A stretch of 40,677 nt of DNA from a virus: the IMG/VR virus record IMGVR_UViG_3300034062_000739, positions 1 to 40,677 of that record. One strand, 5' to 3'. Made by a program: the position numbers and the translations under genes. A model generated the notes under the pieces. That model had not been told where the DNA came from and did not search any database. It saw only the letters and a program-made list of their open reading frames with translations. Of the stretch, positions 13,301-21,848 are shown piece by piece; the first letter of the stretch is position 1; each line of letters opens with the position of its first letter.

Positions 13301-15287
13301 TGTCGGCAGCCTCACGCTCCTCCTTGATCGCATCATCGACCTTCTTGGCGTACTCGGCCTCCAGCTTTTTACGCTCAACCTCAACCTCCGCCTTCTTGGC
13401 GTCAAACTTCTTGTTGAGATTTGTGTACTCCCTGCGCTTGGCAGCCAAGTTCTTCTTGGCAGCCTTGAGAGCATCCCGAGCCTCCTTATTTGGACCCTTG
13501 GCCACGACTTCTTCAGCCTTGGCTACAGCCCGTTCAGCCTTCTTGACTTCAGCGGACGCCTTGCGGAGATCAGGACCCAAAGCAATCGATTCACCGCGAT
13601 CCTTGGTCTTCCTAGCGTCATCCAACTTGTCCCGAACAGACTTCAGCGCAGCCCTGCGGGTTTCAAGTTCTTTCTTGGCTCGGTCGAGTTCAGCCGCGGC
13701 TCGCTTCTTCAGGTCGATCTCGATGGACCTGGAGGTCTTCTCCTTGGCAGCCCGAACCTCAGCCGCGGCGTCCCGTAGTTCACGAACAAGAGCCGACGTC
13801 TCAGTCCGACGCTCCAGTTCCATCAGGTTCTCAAAGATGTCGGCTTCAGTGGCGAACGTCTCGGTCTCTGGGTCGTCCACGGCGGCCTTGAGCTTCTCAA
13901 AAGCGGCCTTGTACCTTTGGCGAGAAAGAGACAACTTGGTTCGAGCCGCGGAGACCTCTGGACTCCAGGTAGACGATGCCCCTTCCTTGAACTGGGCTCC
14001 AAGTCGAACTTCCCAAGCCTGCATGCCGGGGGGAGGAGCAGCACCAGTCTCAACCGCCGGGGTAAGCCTGGTGACATAACTCCGACGAACCTTGCGACCA
14101 GCCATGATGTCCCAAACCATCAGGACATCTTCGTTCGTTAGGAAATCATTGTCTTCACGGGCAACAGACCGGATCAGTACGCTGCCCATGCCCTTGACAA
14201 ACCCTTCGACATTGTCGGCCTGCTGAAGGGATCGAAGAACAATCTTTCCGTCGTTGAGTTGCTGGATACGAACCTTGCCTCCAGCGAGTTCGATGCTTCG
14301 GACTTCTTCCTGTCCGGGACGAAGACGCGCCTTGGGACCAGCGACGGCCACGTCATCCAAGACTGGAGACGCTGCGTTTGCTGGATCGGTAAGGGTACGG
14401 ACACCGACAATGAAGGCTCCGGCTTCTTCTCGCTTGACTCCGAATCTAGTGGCAACCTGATCCAAGACGTCATCGGCCCCAAACCGTACCGCCAACTCCT
14501 TACCAGCCATGTTGAGCCGCTGCTCATACTTGGTTGCATTCGCCAACAGTTGGTTCTTGATGAGCGACCTTCCAAACATCGTGTTGGCAACACCGCCAAC
14601 AGCTCCGCCAAAGGCAGCCGCCATGTAAAAGTCATCTGCTTCGGCTGTTGGGTCTACAAGCGAGTCAACCGCCATGTAGCCAATGCCGCCCATGGCTCCG
14701 CTTCCGGCCCCATATGCGAACAGTCGAAGACGACTAACAGTTTGAGCCATCCGGCCAGCCTGAGCAAGACGGCTGGAAGCTTGGGCCACCCTAGCAGCGT
14801 TGGCAGTCGAAACAGCAAATCTCCCACCACCAGCCAAGACAGCCGGAAGTGAAGTTCCGGCAGTTGCAAAGGTAAGTGGGGCCAATTCAAGAATTCCAAG
14901 ACCTAGCGCAGCAACAGCTCCTGAGGCCGATTCTGCAACCTTGGCTGAAGCGTTCAATTTGTACAGGACTTCGTTTCTTGTCTGACGAGCCTCGTAAATG
15001 GAATTGGAACTGAGGATGTCGTCGTGGTACTCGAAAGGAATGCTCTCAAGCAGCGAAGGAAGGTCGCTGGCATTCTTAGTCATCCACTCAGGATCTTCGG
15101 GACCTCCATACCAAGAGCGGAATGCGGAGGAGCCGAGGTCGTACAGAATGGACGTCGTTCCAACGGCCTCGAGAAATCCGGGTTGAGACTTGATACGGTC
15201 TTGTTGAGCCAGCCACTCCGCATCTCTACTTGGAGTTGGAGGCTGAGGAACCGCAACGTCAGGAACCTGCGGAATGTCTGTACTCAT
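10338..15287 (-). CDS. Large internal virion protein (T7 gp16-like position), 1649 aa
   Basis: By size and order it corresponds to T7 gp16, the ejected core protein that helps move DNA across the envelope. The N-terminus is Pro-rich and then has Ala/Gly hydrophobic stretches (about 120-240). A long Lys/Glu/Ala coiled coil spans about 470-690 (for example KAEEVVAKGPNKEARDALKA). The rest is mixed. I do not see the lytic transglycosylase motif usual at the gp16 N-terminus, so wall opening may be done by another protein. Start ATG overlaps the gp15-like stop (ATGA). Confidence 0.85.
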   Translation of the reverse strand: MSTDIPQVPDVAVPQPPTPSRDAEWLAQQDRIKSQPGFLEAVGTTSILYDLGSSAFRSWYGGPEDPEWMTKNASDLPSLLESIPFEYHDDILSSNSIYEARQTRNEVLYKLNASAKVAESASGAVAALGLGILELAPLTFATAGTSLPAVLAGGGRFAVSTANAARVAQASSRLAQAGRMAQTVSRLRLFAYGAGSGAMGGIGYMAVDSLVDPTAEADDFYMAAAFGGAVGGVANTMFGRSLIKNQLLANATKYEQRLNMAGKELAVRFGADDVLDQVATRFGVKREEAGAFIVGVRTLTDPANAASPVLDDVAVAGPKARLRPGQEEVRSIELAGGKVRIQQLNDGKIVLRSLQQADNVEGFVKGMGSVLIRSVAREDNDFLTNEDVLMVWDIMAGRKVRRSYVTRLTPAVETGAAPPPGMQAWEVRLGAQFKEGASSTWSPEVSAARTKLSLSRQRYKAAFEKLKAAVDDPETETFATEADIFENLMELERRTETSALVRELRDAAAEVRAAKEKTSRSIEIDLKKRAAAELDRAKKELETRRAALKSVRDKLDDARKTKDRGESIALGPDLRKASAEVKKAERAVAKAEEVVAKGPNKEARDALKAAKKNLAAKRREYTNLNKKFDAKKAEVEVERKKLEAEYAKKVDDAIKEEREAADRLTKSERLAGDVDAEYAIRRRTKPITSEEEERFVTAFLGWLKRTGADGVPEGMFPLFEKIQQVLMRAFASATDPMLGGRAPKPKVDLFFRELFRKNIAAKLAALERQSNSRLFSRLTAIANGKPVGAVDPPAPVTPDSLPSDWSDAPKTDPSILGVRGGWVAGWLNQGLAAMTSSSGAIRWLGNRLFWARISPVDAAGKFAPQRETIREFIQRVRGVLENKVIREFKSAQREFIYGTSDPTAIGTVDRAKMGWAHKKLAQFNQEVHSEIISPGSSTNPAVQRAANAFRNHFKAMRDMAEEVGLPGFVGLEPDGSYFPRFWSWELIDEFTKTEAGTKDLAKMIRASITIPIVSSVDDPAFIAGEAITELGRDALALKVAERLRELARGTNKGAYTDMDEVMLQVLMEEAPAPVRGKGPYMTPRGRRRVPMDISRKVKLNDGREMSLSELVNSDVMQGLGSYNRSVFGAMGEKMLVDEFRDQLVARGKMTADEAADKIKNWANIKEYLESSELRYGLKSTEVEQMIGHLDELMAGLRSEPAPMSFGALFSQYVGRLLKLGYLHNGQGFGLAAVNESARIAGRTSFTSVARQLPIVRELTEAAKAGTIDPARYPLMGLLDQTLGVASDRLRRTVLSVVDARLNRYDTSTRQGWWQSINNWMKSKLDPNLNQATVLMSDVTGLAPVTSATQMLMAASLIQELFDSTKRGVSTYSDAILAQWGVTRAQFDSFVRKLSETARTNSKGRVIDIDTSTWNGTDFGNFLLFIERGTASSIQDPPVRGDFAKSFWTDWGRLLLQFRTFNMKGITNFLMTSTQRADDRVFKEYMLLGSLSLLTQMARKVVFAPTTKSEKEQKKYWEDSFSNKALLGYFMSGPTENYLLMGGIDSVAQFATGETVFSQNVRYSGLGGSPFDISGTPAWSSLNNYAKAIRGPVQALLREDRDFSQQDLNNLTNILWFRKVTPVFQGLNYLQNRVSGALNLPEKSKVKDED

Positions 15288-17602
15288 GATCCTCCCATAA
15301 TGAACCGAGCCTTGAGATTCGTCTTGGCCCTTTCTTCAGCGGAGACATTGCCCTTGTAGCGGCGAATTGAGTGCTTGATGAGTTCGTCTTTCAGTTGATC
15401 GGACGTCACCGCAAATGGAAACCCGTCTTTCTGGAGTTGTTCAAGTTCACCCGAAGCGGGGCTCACAGCGTCCATAAATGACGCTCCTGCGGGAACAACC
15501 AAAACTTGGTATTGATCTCGGCTTGGATCATACGAAAGCATCACTGCGGAAACTCCGTCGCCACTGACTTTCTTTAGGGACTCGGTCAAAGACGCGCAAT
15601 AACTGGAAACAAGGCTATCATCGGCCAGTTCTGGCGGTGGCCGATCTGGACGCGCAAATGGAGAACCGTTCTCTAGGACGGTCAAGCGAGTATCAACCCA
15701 CTTACCAAGCACGGTTTTCATTGACTCGTCGGACATGTGTGAATTCACGGCGAGTAACGCAGTTGCATGGTCAGCAGCGTAAAGTTCAAGAACTGGAGCC
15801 GCGTCCGCAACCTCGGACGAGGAACGCCATGGAAAGTATGTGCTCATCCGATCTCGAACAACCTCACCAGCGAGCGTAAGTCGATCCTTTGGTGCACCAG
15901 AAGACAGAGCTAGAAGACTGACCTTGGTAGCCGCCGCTTTAGCCGCGTCTTGTGGGTTCTTACCCGCAAGCATGTTGGCGTCCATGAACTCAAGGAATCG
16001 AGTGTGCTCCTTGCTAAAGCCGTGCTTTTCCATTACCGAGACTCCACCTCGTGTTCGGAAGGCTCGAAGCATGTTGACGCCATAAATCAAATTGTTGTCG
16101 AAGTAAACCGCGGGTGAAGCAGTGACTTGTCGAATACTTTCCTGAATTACAGGGGCTTCAAACACTTCCGATCCAGCAGACACCGCATGATCAACAATAG
16201 CCACCGCCCTTATGGGGCTAGTCATGTCAATCTTGCTGTTACGAAAGGCAACCTCTTGTGATGCGGCGTATCGGATATCGCCAAGCAGGGTGTTCACTTT
16301 CGTGTTCAGGGCTTCATCCGAGACTTCTCTCTTGAATTTCGCATACACCTGCGCCAAACGACCGCGAAGAACAGTCTTAAGTTGGTTCGGGCTGCGAACG
16401 ATCAACGACTCGGGATCTGACGGAAGACGCCCGTTTTGATCAGGGGTAAACGCGGCCATGATTCCCTGAGAAACCTGGTACTCGACGCCATCAATCTCAT
16501 TTTTCATGACTCGATCAACAATGGATTTTGCTCCAGAGTTGATCTTGTCGTAATGAGACATGACGTCAGCGCGGGACATGTTTGAACGGACCTTGGTAAC
16601 CCCATAGGTTTCAAACGCATCTTCATCGGGTGGAACACCGTTCTTACCGATATACTCAAGGTAGAACTTTCCAAGCATGTCCCTATCACGATCCGTTCTG
16701 GCCACCTCGATGTTGTCCTTAGCGAGTTCTAGTTGAGCCTTGGCCTGCTTCGTTTCAAGCAACGGCCCGGTTCCAGACTTCAACTTGTACAGAGCCTCTA
16801 CAACAGCCGGATCATCTCCAGAAGCAATAATGGCTTTGATTGCGGCCTGAGCAGCAACCTTATTTACTTCCTCGTTGCCGATTGTTTGAGACGTCTCATT
16901 AACTTTGGGCTGAAGAGCCCCAAAGATCTTAAGAGTTTCTTGTGCTCTGGCTTCTGGGGTATCAGCCTTCACGTTTCCGGCGTCTGCCGCAGCCGCCAGA
17001 ATAGAGACCTCCAGACCATCAGTCATGGCCTTTCGGCGGTACTTAACCACGGCGTTACCATGGTTTTCCGCCATATAGGCAATCCTGGGGTTCACTTCCT
17101 GTAGGAACGACCGCTGCCATACCGGATTGTCCATTCCAGCAGCCATCTCATTCTGAATTCGCTCATTTATGAACGATTCAAAAGAGCCCATGTCGGAGGC
17201 AAACTTAGGATTAGTCTGCATCTTGGTCTCATACTCGGCCTGCCACCTAGAAATAGAACGATGAGCCGAGATCTGGGCGTCAGCCGAAGCGGCCCCAAGG
17301 GCTTCCCACGGGTTCTCAATCGGATCGATTTCACCGTCCTTGACTGCCTGCTGGAACGTATTCCGGCTTTTCTGGAGTTTGAGCTCGCCTTCCTTGATGG
17401 CTTCTGCTCGGTTCTCAGAAATGCGGTTGGCAATGAACGAAGCGGCGGTTTGACTGAAGCCAGCAAAAGCTGCTCCAAGGTCCCGAAGATCGCCACCACC
17501 AGTCTCAACCTGAATTGGCTGAGGAGGCTGAACAAACGGTACAACCGTCGTTGAGATGGGCTGGGCCGTTGGGTTATAAAACGGGTTTGGGAGTTGAGAC
17601 AT
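15284..17602 (-). CDS. Internal virion protein (T7 gp15-like), 772 aa
   Basis: Length matches T7 gp15 (747 aa) and it lies between gp14-like and gp16-like genes. The N-terminus is Pro-rich (PFYNPTAQPISTTVVPFVQP), followed by a largely helical acidic protein, as expected for the inner core and ejection tube. TAATG overlap with the gp14-like gene. No enzymatic motif is seen. Confidence 0.85.
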   Translation of the reverse strand: MSQLPNPFYNPTAQPISTTVVPFVQPPQPIQVETGGGDLRDLGAAFAGFSQTAASFIANRISENRAEAIKEGELKLQKSRNTFQQAVKDGEIDPIENPWEALGAASADAQISAHRSISRWQAEYETKMQTNPKFASDMGSFESFINERIQNEMAAGMDNPVWQRSFLQEVNPRIAYMAENHGNAVVKYRRKAMTDGLEVSILAAAADAGNVKADTPEARAQETLKIFGALQPKVNETSQTIGNEEVNKVAAQAAIKAIIASGDDPAVVEALYKLKSGTGPLLETKQAKAQLELAKDNIEVARTDRDRDMLGKFYLEYIGKNGVPPDEDAFETYGVTKVRSNMSRADVMSHYDKINSGAKSIVDRVMKNEIDGVEYQVSQGIMAAFTPDQNGRLPSDPESLIVRSPNQLKTVLRGRLAQVYAKFKREVSDEALNTKVNTLLGDIRYAASQEVAFRNSKIDMTSPIRAVAIVDHAVSAGSEVFEAPVIQESIRQVTASPAVYFDNNLIYGVNMLRAFRTRGGVSVMEKHGFSKEHTRFLEFMDANMLAGKNPQDAAKAAATKVSLLALSSGAPKDRLTLAGEVVRDRMSTYFPWRSSSEVADAAPVLELYAADHATALLAVNSHMSDESMKTVLGKWVDTRLTVLENGSPFARPDRPPPELADDSLVSSYCASLTESLKKVSGDGVSAVMLSYDPSRDQYQVLVVPAGASFMDAVSPASGELEQLQKDGFPFAVTSDQLKDELIKHSIRRYKGNVSAEERAKTNLKARFIMGGS

Positions 17603-18261
17603 TAGGTGAACATCCCTGGAGCCACGGCCATATTACTGGTGGTGGTGGAGGCTGATTGAGTTCCAAGACCAGCAAGCGCACTGCTGTTGCTAATCGCAGC
17701 CAAGGATCCAGCCACAGCCAGACCAGCCGTTGCGCCTTGGAGAATCGGGACAAGAATGCTGCCGCCCTGAATGGTCGGAAGCGGGGAGGGATATGCGCCA
17801 TTGATAACGCTTTGCCCACGAGCATGAATCGCCTGAGCCTCTAGACTCATCTGGGCTCGACGATCCTTCAGTTCAGTGAGACGGAGATTCTCAAAATCCA
17901 AGAAGTCTCGCTCAAACTCATCGATTGCGGCTTCAGCAGATCGACCCTTGATCCCGCGCTCTGCGTTACGGGCTGCGGTCACAGCCATGCCTCGACGAGC
18001 GTCGGCCGCAACGGCTCGAATCTGAGCAAAAGACTGCTGACGAACTTGGTCGTATTGGCGGAACAAGACGTCAGTTTGAAGGTTGACGTCCTTCTCAACA
18101 GCCTCCGCCGTCTCCAAATACCGCTGATTCATAAACGCGGCTTGGGCGTTTCGATTGGCTACGGCATTGTTGTATTCCGCATTCTGCCCAAAGATCCCGG
18201 CTCCAGCAGTGGCTCCGCCCACGGCCAAGCCGGAAACAATCATGGTGGTTGGGTCACACAT
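17602..18261 (-). CDS. Internal virion protein (T7 gp14-like), 219 aa
   Basis: N-terminal Gly/Ala hydrophobic segment (about 8-24, SGLAVGGATAGAGIFG), an Asn/Gln/Ala-rich helical body (NRNAQAAFMNQRYLETAEAV) and a hydrophobic Ala-rich segment near 170-190. This is the typical gp14 pattern, a core protein ejected first into the outer membrane. Overlaps the gp13-like gene by 8 bases. Confidence 0.85.
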   Translation of the reverse strand: MCDPTTMIVSGLAVGGATAGAGIFGQNAEYNNAVANRNAQAAFMNQRYLETAEAVEKDVNLQTDVLFRQYDQVRQQSFAQIRAVAADARRGMAVTAARNAERGIKGRSAEAAIDEFERDFLDFENLRLTELKDRRAQMSLEAQAIHARGQSVINGAYPSPLPTIQGGSILVPILQGATAGLAVAGSLAAISNSSALAGLGTQSASTTTSNMAVAPGMFT

Positions 18262-18721
18262 GGGTCAGTTTTGCAAACTCGTAGAAAGGGGTTTTATCGA
18301 CAGACACTTGCGTCGTCGATCTTATGAAGGAGAACCCAAGCCAACGGAGCCACTTGATGTGCAGCTCGTTTCTCGAGTCCACGAAATTCCAGACCAGTTC
18401 GTAAGGCTTGCTGATCTCCGCCACGCGATCCCGGCTGATCCTGAGAAACTCATAACGATGCTCCAGGATCTTATCAGTCCCGAGAAGCCAGATGGATGCC
18501 GACTTAGGGCTATCTCCGGTCTTTGCCGTACCATAGATCGCAATGGCTTCTCCATCAGCAACCAATGAGTAACAACGGTCTCCATGTAGATACCCATATA
18601 GCAGGGCATCCAACGGATCCTTCCCCTTGGCTCGGACCTCGTCCAGGTCCGCTTGCCTCAGGTTCCTCCCGACATGGTAGACGTCAGGAATCGTAGCGAA
18701 TCTGTGAGTTAGACGGTTCAA
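18254..18721 (-). CDS. Internal virion protein (T7 gp13-like), GNAT-like fold, 155 aa
   Basis: DVYHVGRNLRQADLDEVRAK near the N-terminus is the usual opening of gp13-type virion proteins, which resemble acetyltransferases. YSLVADGEAIAIYGTAK and WLLGTDKILEHRYEFLR follow the GNAT strand order. Enzyme activity is doubtful; T7 gp13 is needed for virion assembly. TTG start at 18721-18719 overlaps the TGA of the tail tube B gene. Confidence 0.8.
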   Translation of the reverse strand: MNRLTHRFATIPDVYHVGRNLRQADLDEVRAKGKDPLDALLYGYLHGDRCYSLVADGEAIAIYGTAKTGDSPKSASIWLLGTDKILEHRYEFLRISRDRVAEISKPYELVWNFVDSRNELHIKWLRWLGFSFIRSTTQVSVDKTPFYEFAKLTHV

Positions 18722-21156
18722 CGCCTCAGGGATCGATCAGAGAACAGGGCCTCATACTCGGCCGACAACAGGTTGCTGGGAAGCGGGGAATCGTTTTCCA
18801 CCAAGATCTTCACCTGGCTGTTGCGGGAGTATACAGGGAACCTGAAGTTACCCGAGTCAATCGAAATGCTGCCAACCAAGTTGTTGATGGCCCCCATGTT
18901 CCGCCCAGTAAACGGATACTCGTAGGTGGACCCGGCGTCAATCTGAACCTTGACCTTGAAGTACGCTGAGTTTCCATAGGCCAGCGTCCCGTATCGAATC
19001 TGATACCGACCCCCGAGTACCGCTGTGATGCCACCAGCCTGATTGGCCGTCTTGATCAGTTGCTCCGAGAACTCATAGAGCATGGTGTACTTGTCGCCAA
19101 TCCAGAAGTTGGTCTGGTAGTTACCTTGGACGCTAAGGGTGGTAGACGAATCCCGGGTAGTCGCCAATCGAAGGCCGCCTGTAGTTACCACTTCCATCTG
19201 GGCGTTGGACGTGATTACATACGGAAGTGTGTATGTCGTGCGGTTCGTAGTTGCGTTGTACGAGATGGAGACGCACTGGGATGGCGTAAGCCTTCGATCC
19301 AAGGCAGTGACGTACAGACTGCCAGAGTCCTTGCGCCCGCTTTCCATGCGGATCTTCTCAAGGACTGTGGATGTCCCGCGCTTCAGGACGACGTACAACG
19401 TTGTGTCCAGGAACTGGATATCCAGAATGGTTGCGTCACGGAAAGTGAACTTGCTCCACGCAGACTGGACCCGTTGGTCACCTTGGTTGAAGTACTTGTA
19501 GACGAACAAAGACGACAACTCGTCCTTGCACAGGGCGATTACATAGTTTTCATGGGTTGACGCGGCCATCTTGACAACCGATCCCGCAAGATATTGAGGG
19601 ACTTGGATGGTGACATCAATGGCGTCAAACTGAAGATCCAGACTGTTTGAGACCACCATCTCTCTAACGCCGCTATAAGAGCCGCGGTTGAAAGCAAAAA
19701 AGATGCTCGTACCGGATGAAATGGGACGAACATCGATGTTCTCAAACGAAGCGGACTGCGTCAAGGACACAGTCTTGGAGCTGAGGAAGCCGTCTCCTCG
19801 AAGCGTAAGTTGGGCTTGAGGGGTGAAGGCTACCAATCGATCACTGAAGACGACGCTGGACTTGAAGTCCATGACCTCGGGCTGCGTAGAACCAACCTCG
19901 ATTGGGTCAGTATCGACGAGATCTTGGACGGTTGTTGGGAAGAAGTTGAACGGATCTCCAATTTCGCTCATGGTGATGTATTCACCAGACAGCACAACCA
20001 ACCGATCTCGGAAGAAGTTGATGTCTCGAATCTTGTTATCAACAAATTGAGGCATCGGGCTCGAATCGTCGTCACCAACAGTCCTGGGAACCCAGTCAAA
20101 ATCGGCGTAAGTAGTGCCGTTTGCCTGCTTGAACCTGAAATCTCCGTTGGCTTCTCGCACAAGAATGTGCGGCATAGTCGAGAGATTAAAGTCATAGGTC
20201 AAGTTTGGACCCATGTCTTCACGCCAGTATCCCGCAGATAGCGTTGTAGTTGACGGGGTCGAGGCGCTTTGGACAAACCGAACCCAGTAGTCGTCTTTGG
20301 CGTTGTTTTCTGACCCCAAGACCTTCACCAAGTAGCCGTGTGGAGCCACATCTGGGAGATCATCGAAGGAGTTGACAGTTCTAGTTGTGAGCGACATGGC
20401 CTCACCACCAAAATCGTCAGCCAACGTGACGTCAAAAGTGTCAGAACTTGTGCTTCCATAGAACCACAGAACGTTTCCCACACGGACCATGCTCAATCCA
20501 GTGTGGGGGCTGGCTGTATAGTCAGCAGCGAGCTGAGATGCAACCTCTTCTGTCCCAATGTCGTCGCCAGCGCCGCTTCCAGTTTGGTAAAGCAGTTGCT
20601 TTGTGGTTCCACCCTTGGTGATGTTGACCTCAAAGTGTCGTTTGTAGTTAGTCTGACGGACCCAGATCATGGCTTCTGAGATATTTGTCGCCGTATTTCG
20701 AGACCAAGGCGACTTTGTAGTCGAAGCCAACACCGTCTTGTTCCGATTGACGACAAAAGTGACGTCAGCAACCGTTACACAGCGAAGTTTGGTGTCAATG
20801 TTCGCTTCGTTGATGTAATCCACGCCATCCGGAATGTGAACTGTCTTCTCGACCCCGTTGATGTCATACACCTTGATGTATGATGAGTTCCCGGTGTTGT
20901 TTCGGCCGAAAACGACGACATACCGCTCGGTTTCGCTGCGATCAATGACGTGAATGCTGGCGGAATCGTAAGACAGGTCAACACCAGCGTTCTTCAGGAC
21001 AGCCACATGCTCGGCTGGGGGACGCTTGATGAGGCCCTCAAATGCCGAAGCCAAGGCGTTCTCTTGGCGTTCGCACTGGTTCGGTAAACGAAGGGATGGG
21101 GGCTGCTGAGAGACCCCACCAACGAGGTTTGAGATACCAGTTGAGATCAGGGACAT
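18718..21156 (-). CDS. Tail tubular protein B (T7 gp12-like nozzle), 812 aa
   Basis: Opens SNLVGGVSQQPPSLRLPNQC and continues ENALASAFEGLIKRPP, a strongly conserved signature of T7-like nozzle proteins. Length is near T7 gp12 (794 aa). It forms the hexameric nozzle beneath the gatekeeper and carries fibre contacts. TGATG overlap with tail tube A. Confidence 0.95.
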   Translation of the reverse strand: MSLISTGISNLVGGVSQQPPSLRLPNQCERQENALASAFEGLIKRPPAEHVAVLKNAGVDLSYDSASIHVIDRSETERYVVVFGRNNTGNSSYIKVYDINGVEKTVHIPDGVDYINEANIDTKLRCVTVADVTFVVNRNKTVLASTTKSPWSRNTATNISEAMIWVRQTNYKRHFEVNITKGGTTKQLLYQTGSGAGDDIGTEEVASQLAADYTASPHTGLSMVRVGNVLWFYGSTSSDTFDVTLADDFGGEAMSLTTRTVNSFDDLPDVAPHGYLVKVLGSENNAKDDYWVRFVQSASTPSTTTLSAGYWREDMGPNLTYDFNLSTMPHILVREANGDFRFKQANGTTYADFDWVPRTVGDDDSSPMPQFVDNKIRDINFFRDRLVVLSGEYITMSEIGDPFNFFPTTVQDLVDTDPIEVGSTQPEVMDFKSSVVFSDRLVAFTPQAQLTLRGDGFLSSKTVSLTQSASFENIDVRPISSGTSIFFAFNRGSYSGVREMVVSNSLDLQFDAIDVTIQVPQYLAGSVVKMAASTHENYVIALCKDELSSLFVYKYFNQGDQRVQSAWSKFTFRDATILDIQFLDTTLYVVLKRGTSTVLEKIRMESGRKDSGSLYVTALDRRLTPSQCVSISYNATTNRTTYTLPYVITSNAQMEVVTTGGLRLATTRDSSTTLSVQGNYQTNFWIGDKYTMLYEFSEQLIKTANQAGGITAVLGGRYQIRYGTLAYGNSAYFKVKVQIDAGSTYEYPFTGRNMGAINNLVGSISIDSGNFRFPVYSRNSQVKILVENDSPLPSNLLSAEYEALFSDRSLRR

Positions 21157-21764
21157 CAGTTAGTCAGCCTTCGGCTCACGTTGACACGGTCAATGATGAC
21201 GCCAATGTCGTAGTTGTCGAAGATCGAGTAGTCGCCAGTGTCGCACTCGTATTCCTTGAGGTCGGACAGGGCTCGATACTCCTCTTGGATCGTGAAACCA
21301 TGGTGCTTCTCGGAGCCAACCATGCGATCACCGAAGATTCGACCTGCACGGATCATGATGAACTGCCGTGCTGGCTGAGGTAGTTCCTCAAATTCCAACA
21401 GATACACGGTAGTACACTTCACCGACTTGGAGAATGTGTAAGTACGGCTGGCTCGGTTGTAGAGCTGAGAACCACGCAGGACAATGTCAATGTCTGTGGT
21501 GACATTGACGTCTTCCGTGTCAACTCGGACAATGTTGTCAGCCACATAGATCAACTGATTGATATCCGGCTGAAACTCAACCTCTTTCTCCGTGTTGAAG
21601 TGCCACCCAGCACTCTGAACCTCCCTGGAAACCTCATTGAGGATGTTCTCGGCAATCAGAGCATCTGCCCGTCCGCTGCCAGTAAGGGTGTTGAGCGGAG
21701 GCTCGCCAATGATCGACAGCATGGTGTTCACAGCGTCGAGTTTAGTTGTCTTTCCAAGAGGCAT
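21156..21764 (-). CDS. Tail tubular protein A (T7 gp11-like gatekeeper), 202 aa
   Basis: Contains LDAVNTMLSIIGEPPLNTL and later ILNEVSREVQSAGWHFNTEK, hallmark blocks of gp11-type gatekeepers; length is close to T7 gp11 (196 aa). It forms the dodecameric ring between portal and nozzle. ATG 21764-21762 follows CCCGGAGAACCA. A terminator lies just upstream. Confidence 0.95.
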   Translation of the reverse strand: MPLGKTTKLDAVNTMLSIIGEPPLNTLTGSGRADALIAENILNEVSREVQSAGWHFNTEKEVEFQPDINQLIYVADNIVRVDTEDVNVTTDIDIVLRGSQLYNRASRTYTFSKSVKCTTVYLLEFEELPQPARQFIMIRAGRIFGDRMVGSEKHHGFTIQEEYRALSDLKEYECDTGDYSIFDNYDIGVIIDRVNVSRRLTN

Positions 21765-21788
21765 TGGTTCTCCGGGGGTTAGTTGCGT

Positions 21789-21819
21789 AAAAAGGGAGCC
21801 ACCACCTTTCGATGGTGGC
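21789..21819 (-). terminator. Rho-independent-type terminator after capsid (Tphi-like)
   Basis: GCCACCA (21798-21804) pairs with TGGTGGC (21813-21819). On the minus strand the stem is followed by TCCCTTTTT. It lies between capsid and tail tube A, exactly where T7 has Tphi, and would favour capsid transcripts over tail transcripts. Confidence 0.8.
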
Positions 21820-21848
21820 CCCCGTGGGACTCACTCAGTCAGTGACGA

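Noticed and set aside
13177-14079. 300-codon plus-strand ORF inside the gp16-like gene
   Set aside because: Ser/Ala/Leu-rich antisense image of the Lys/Glu coiled-coil region; no independent gene signals.
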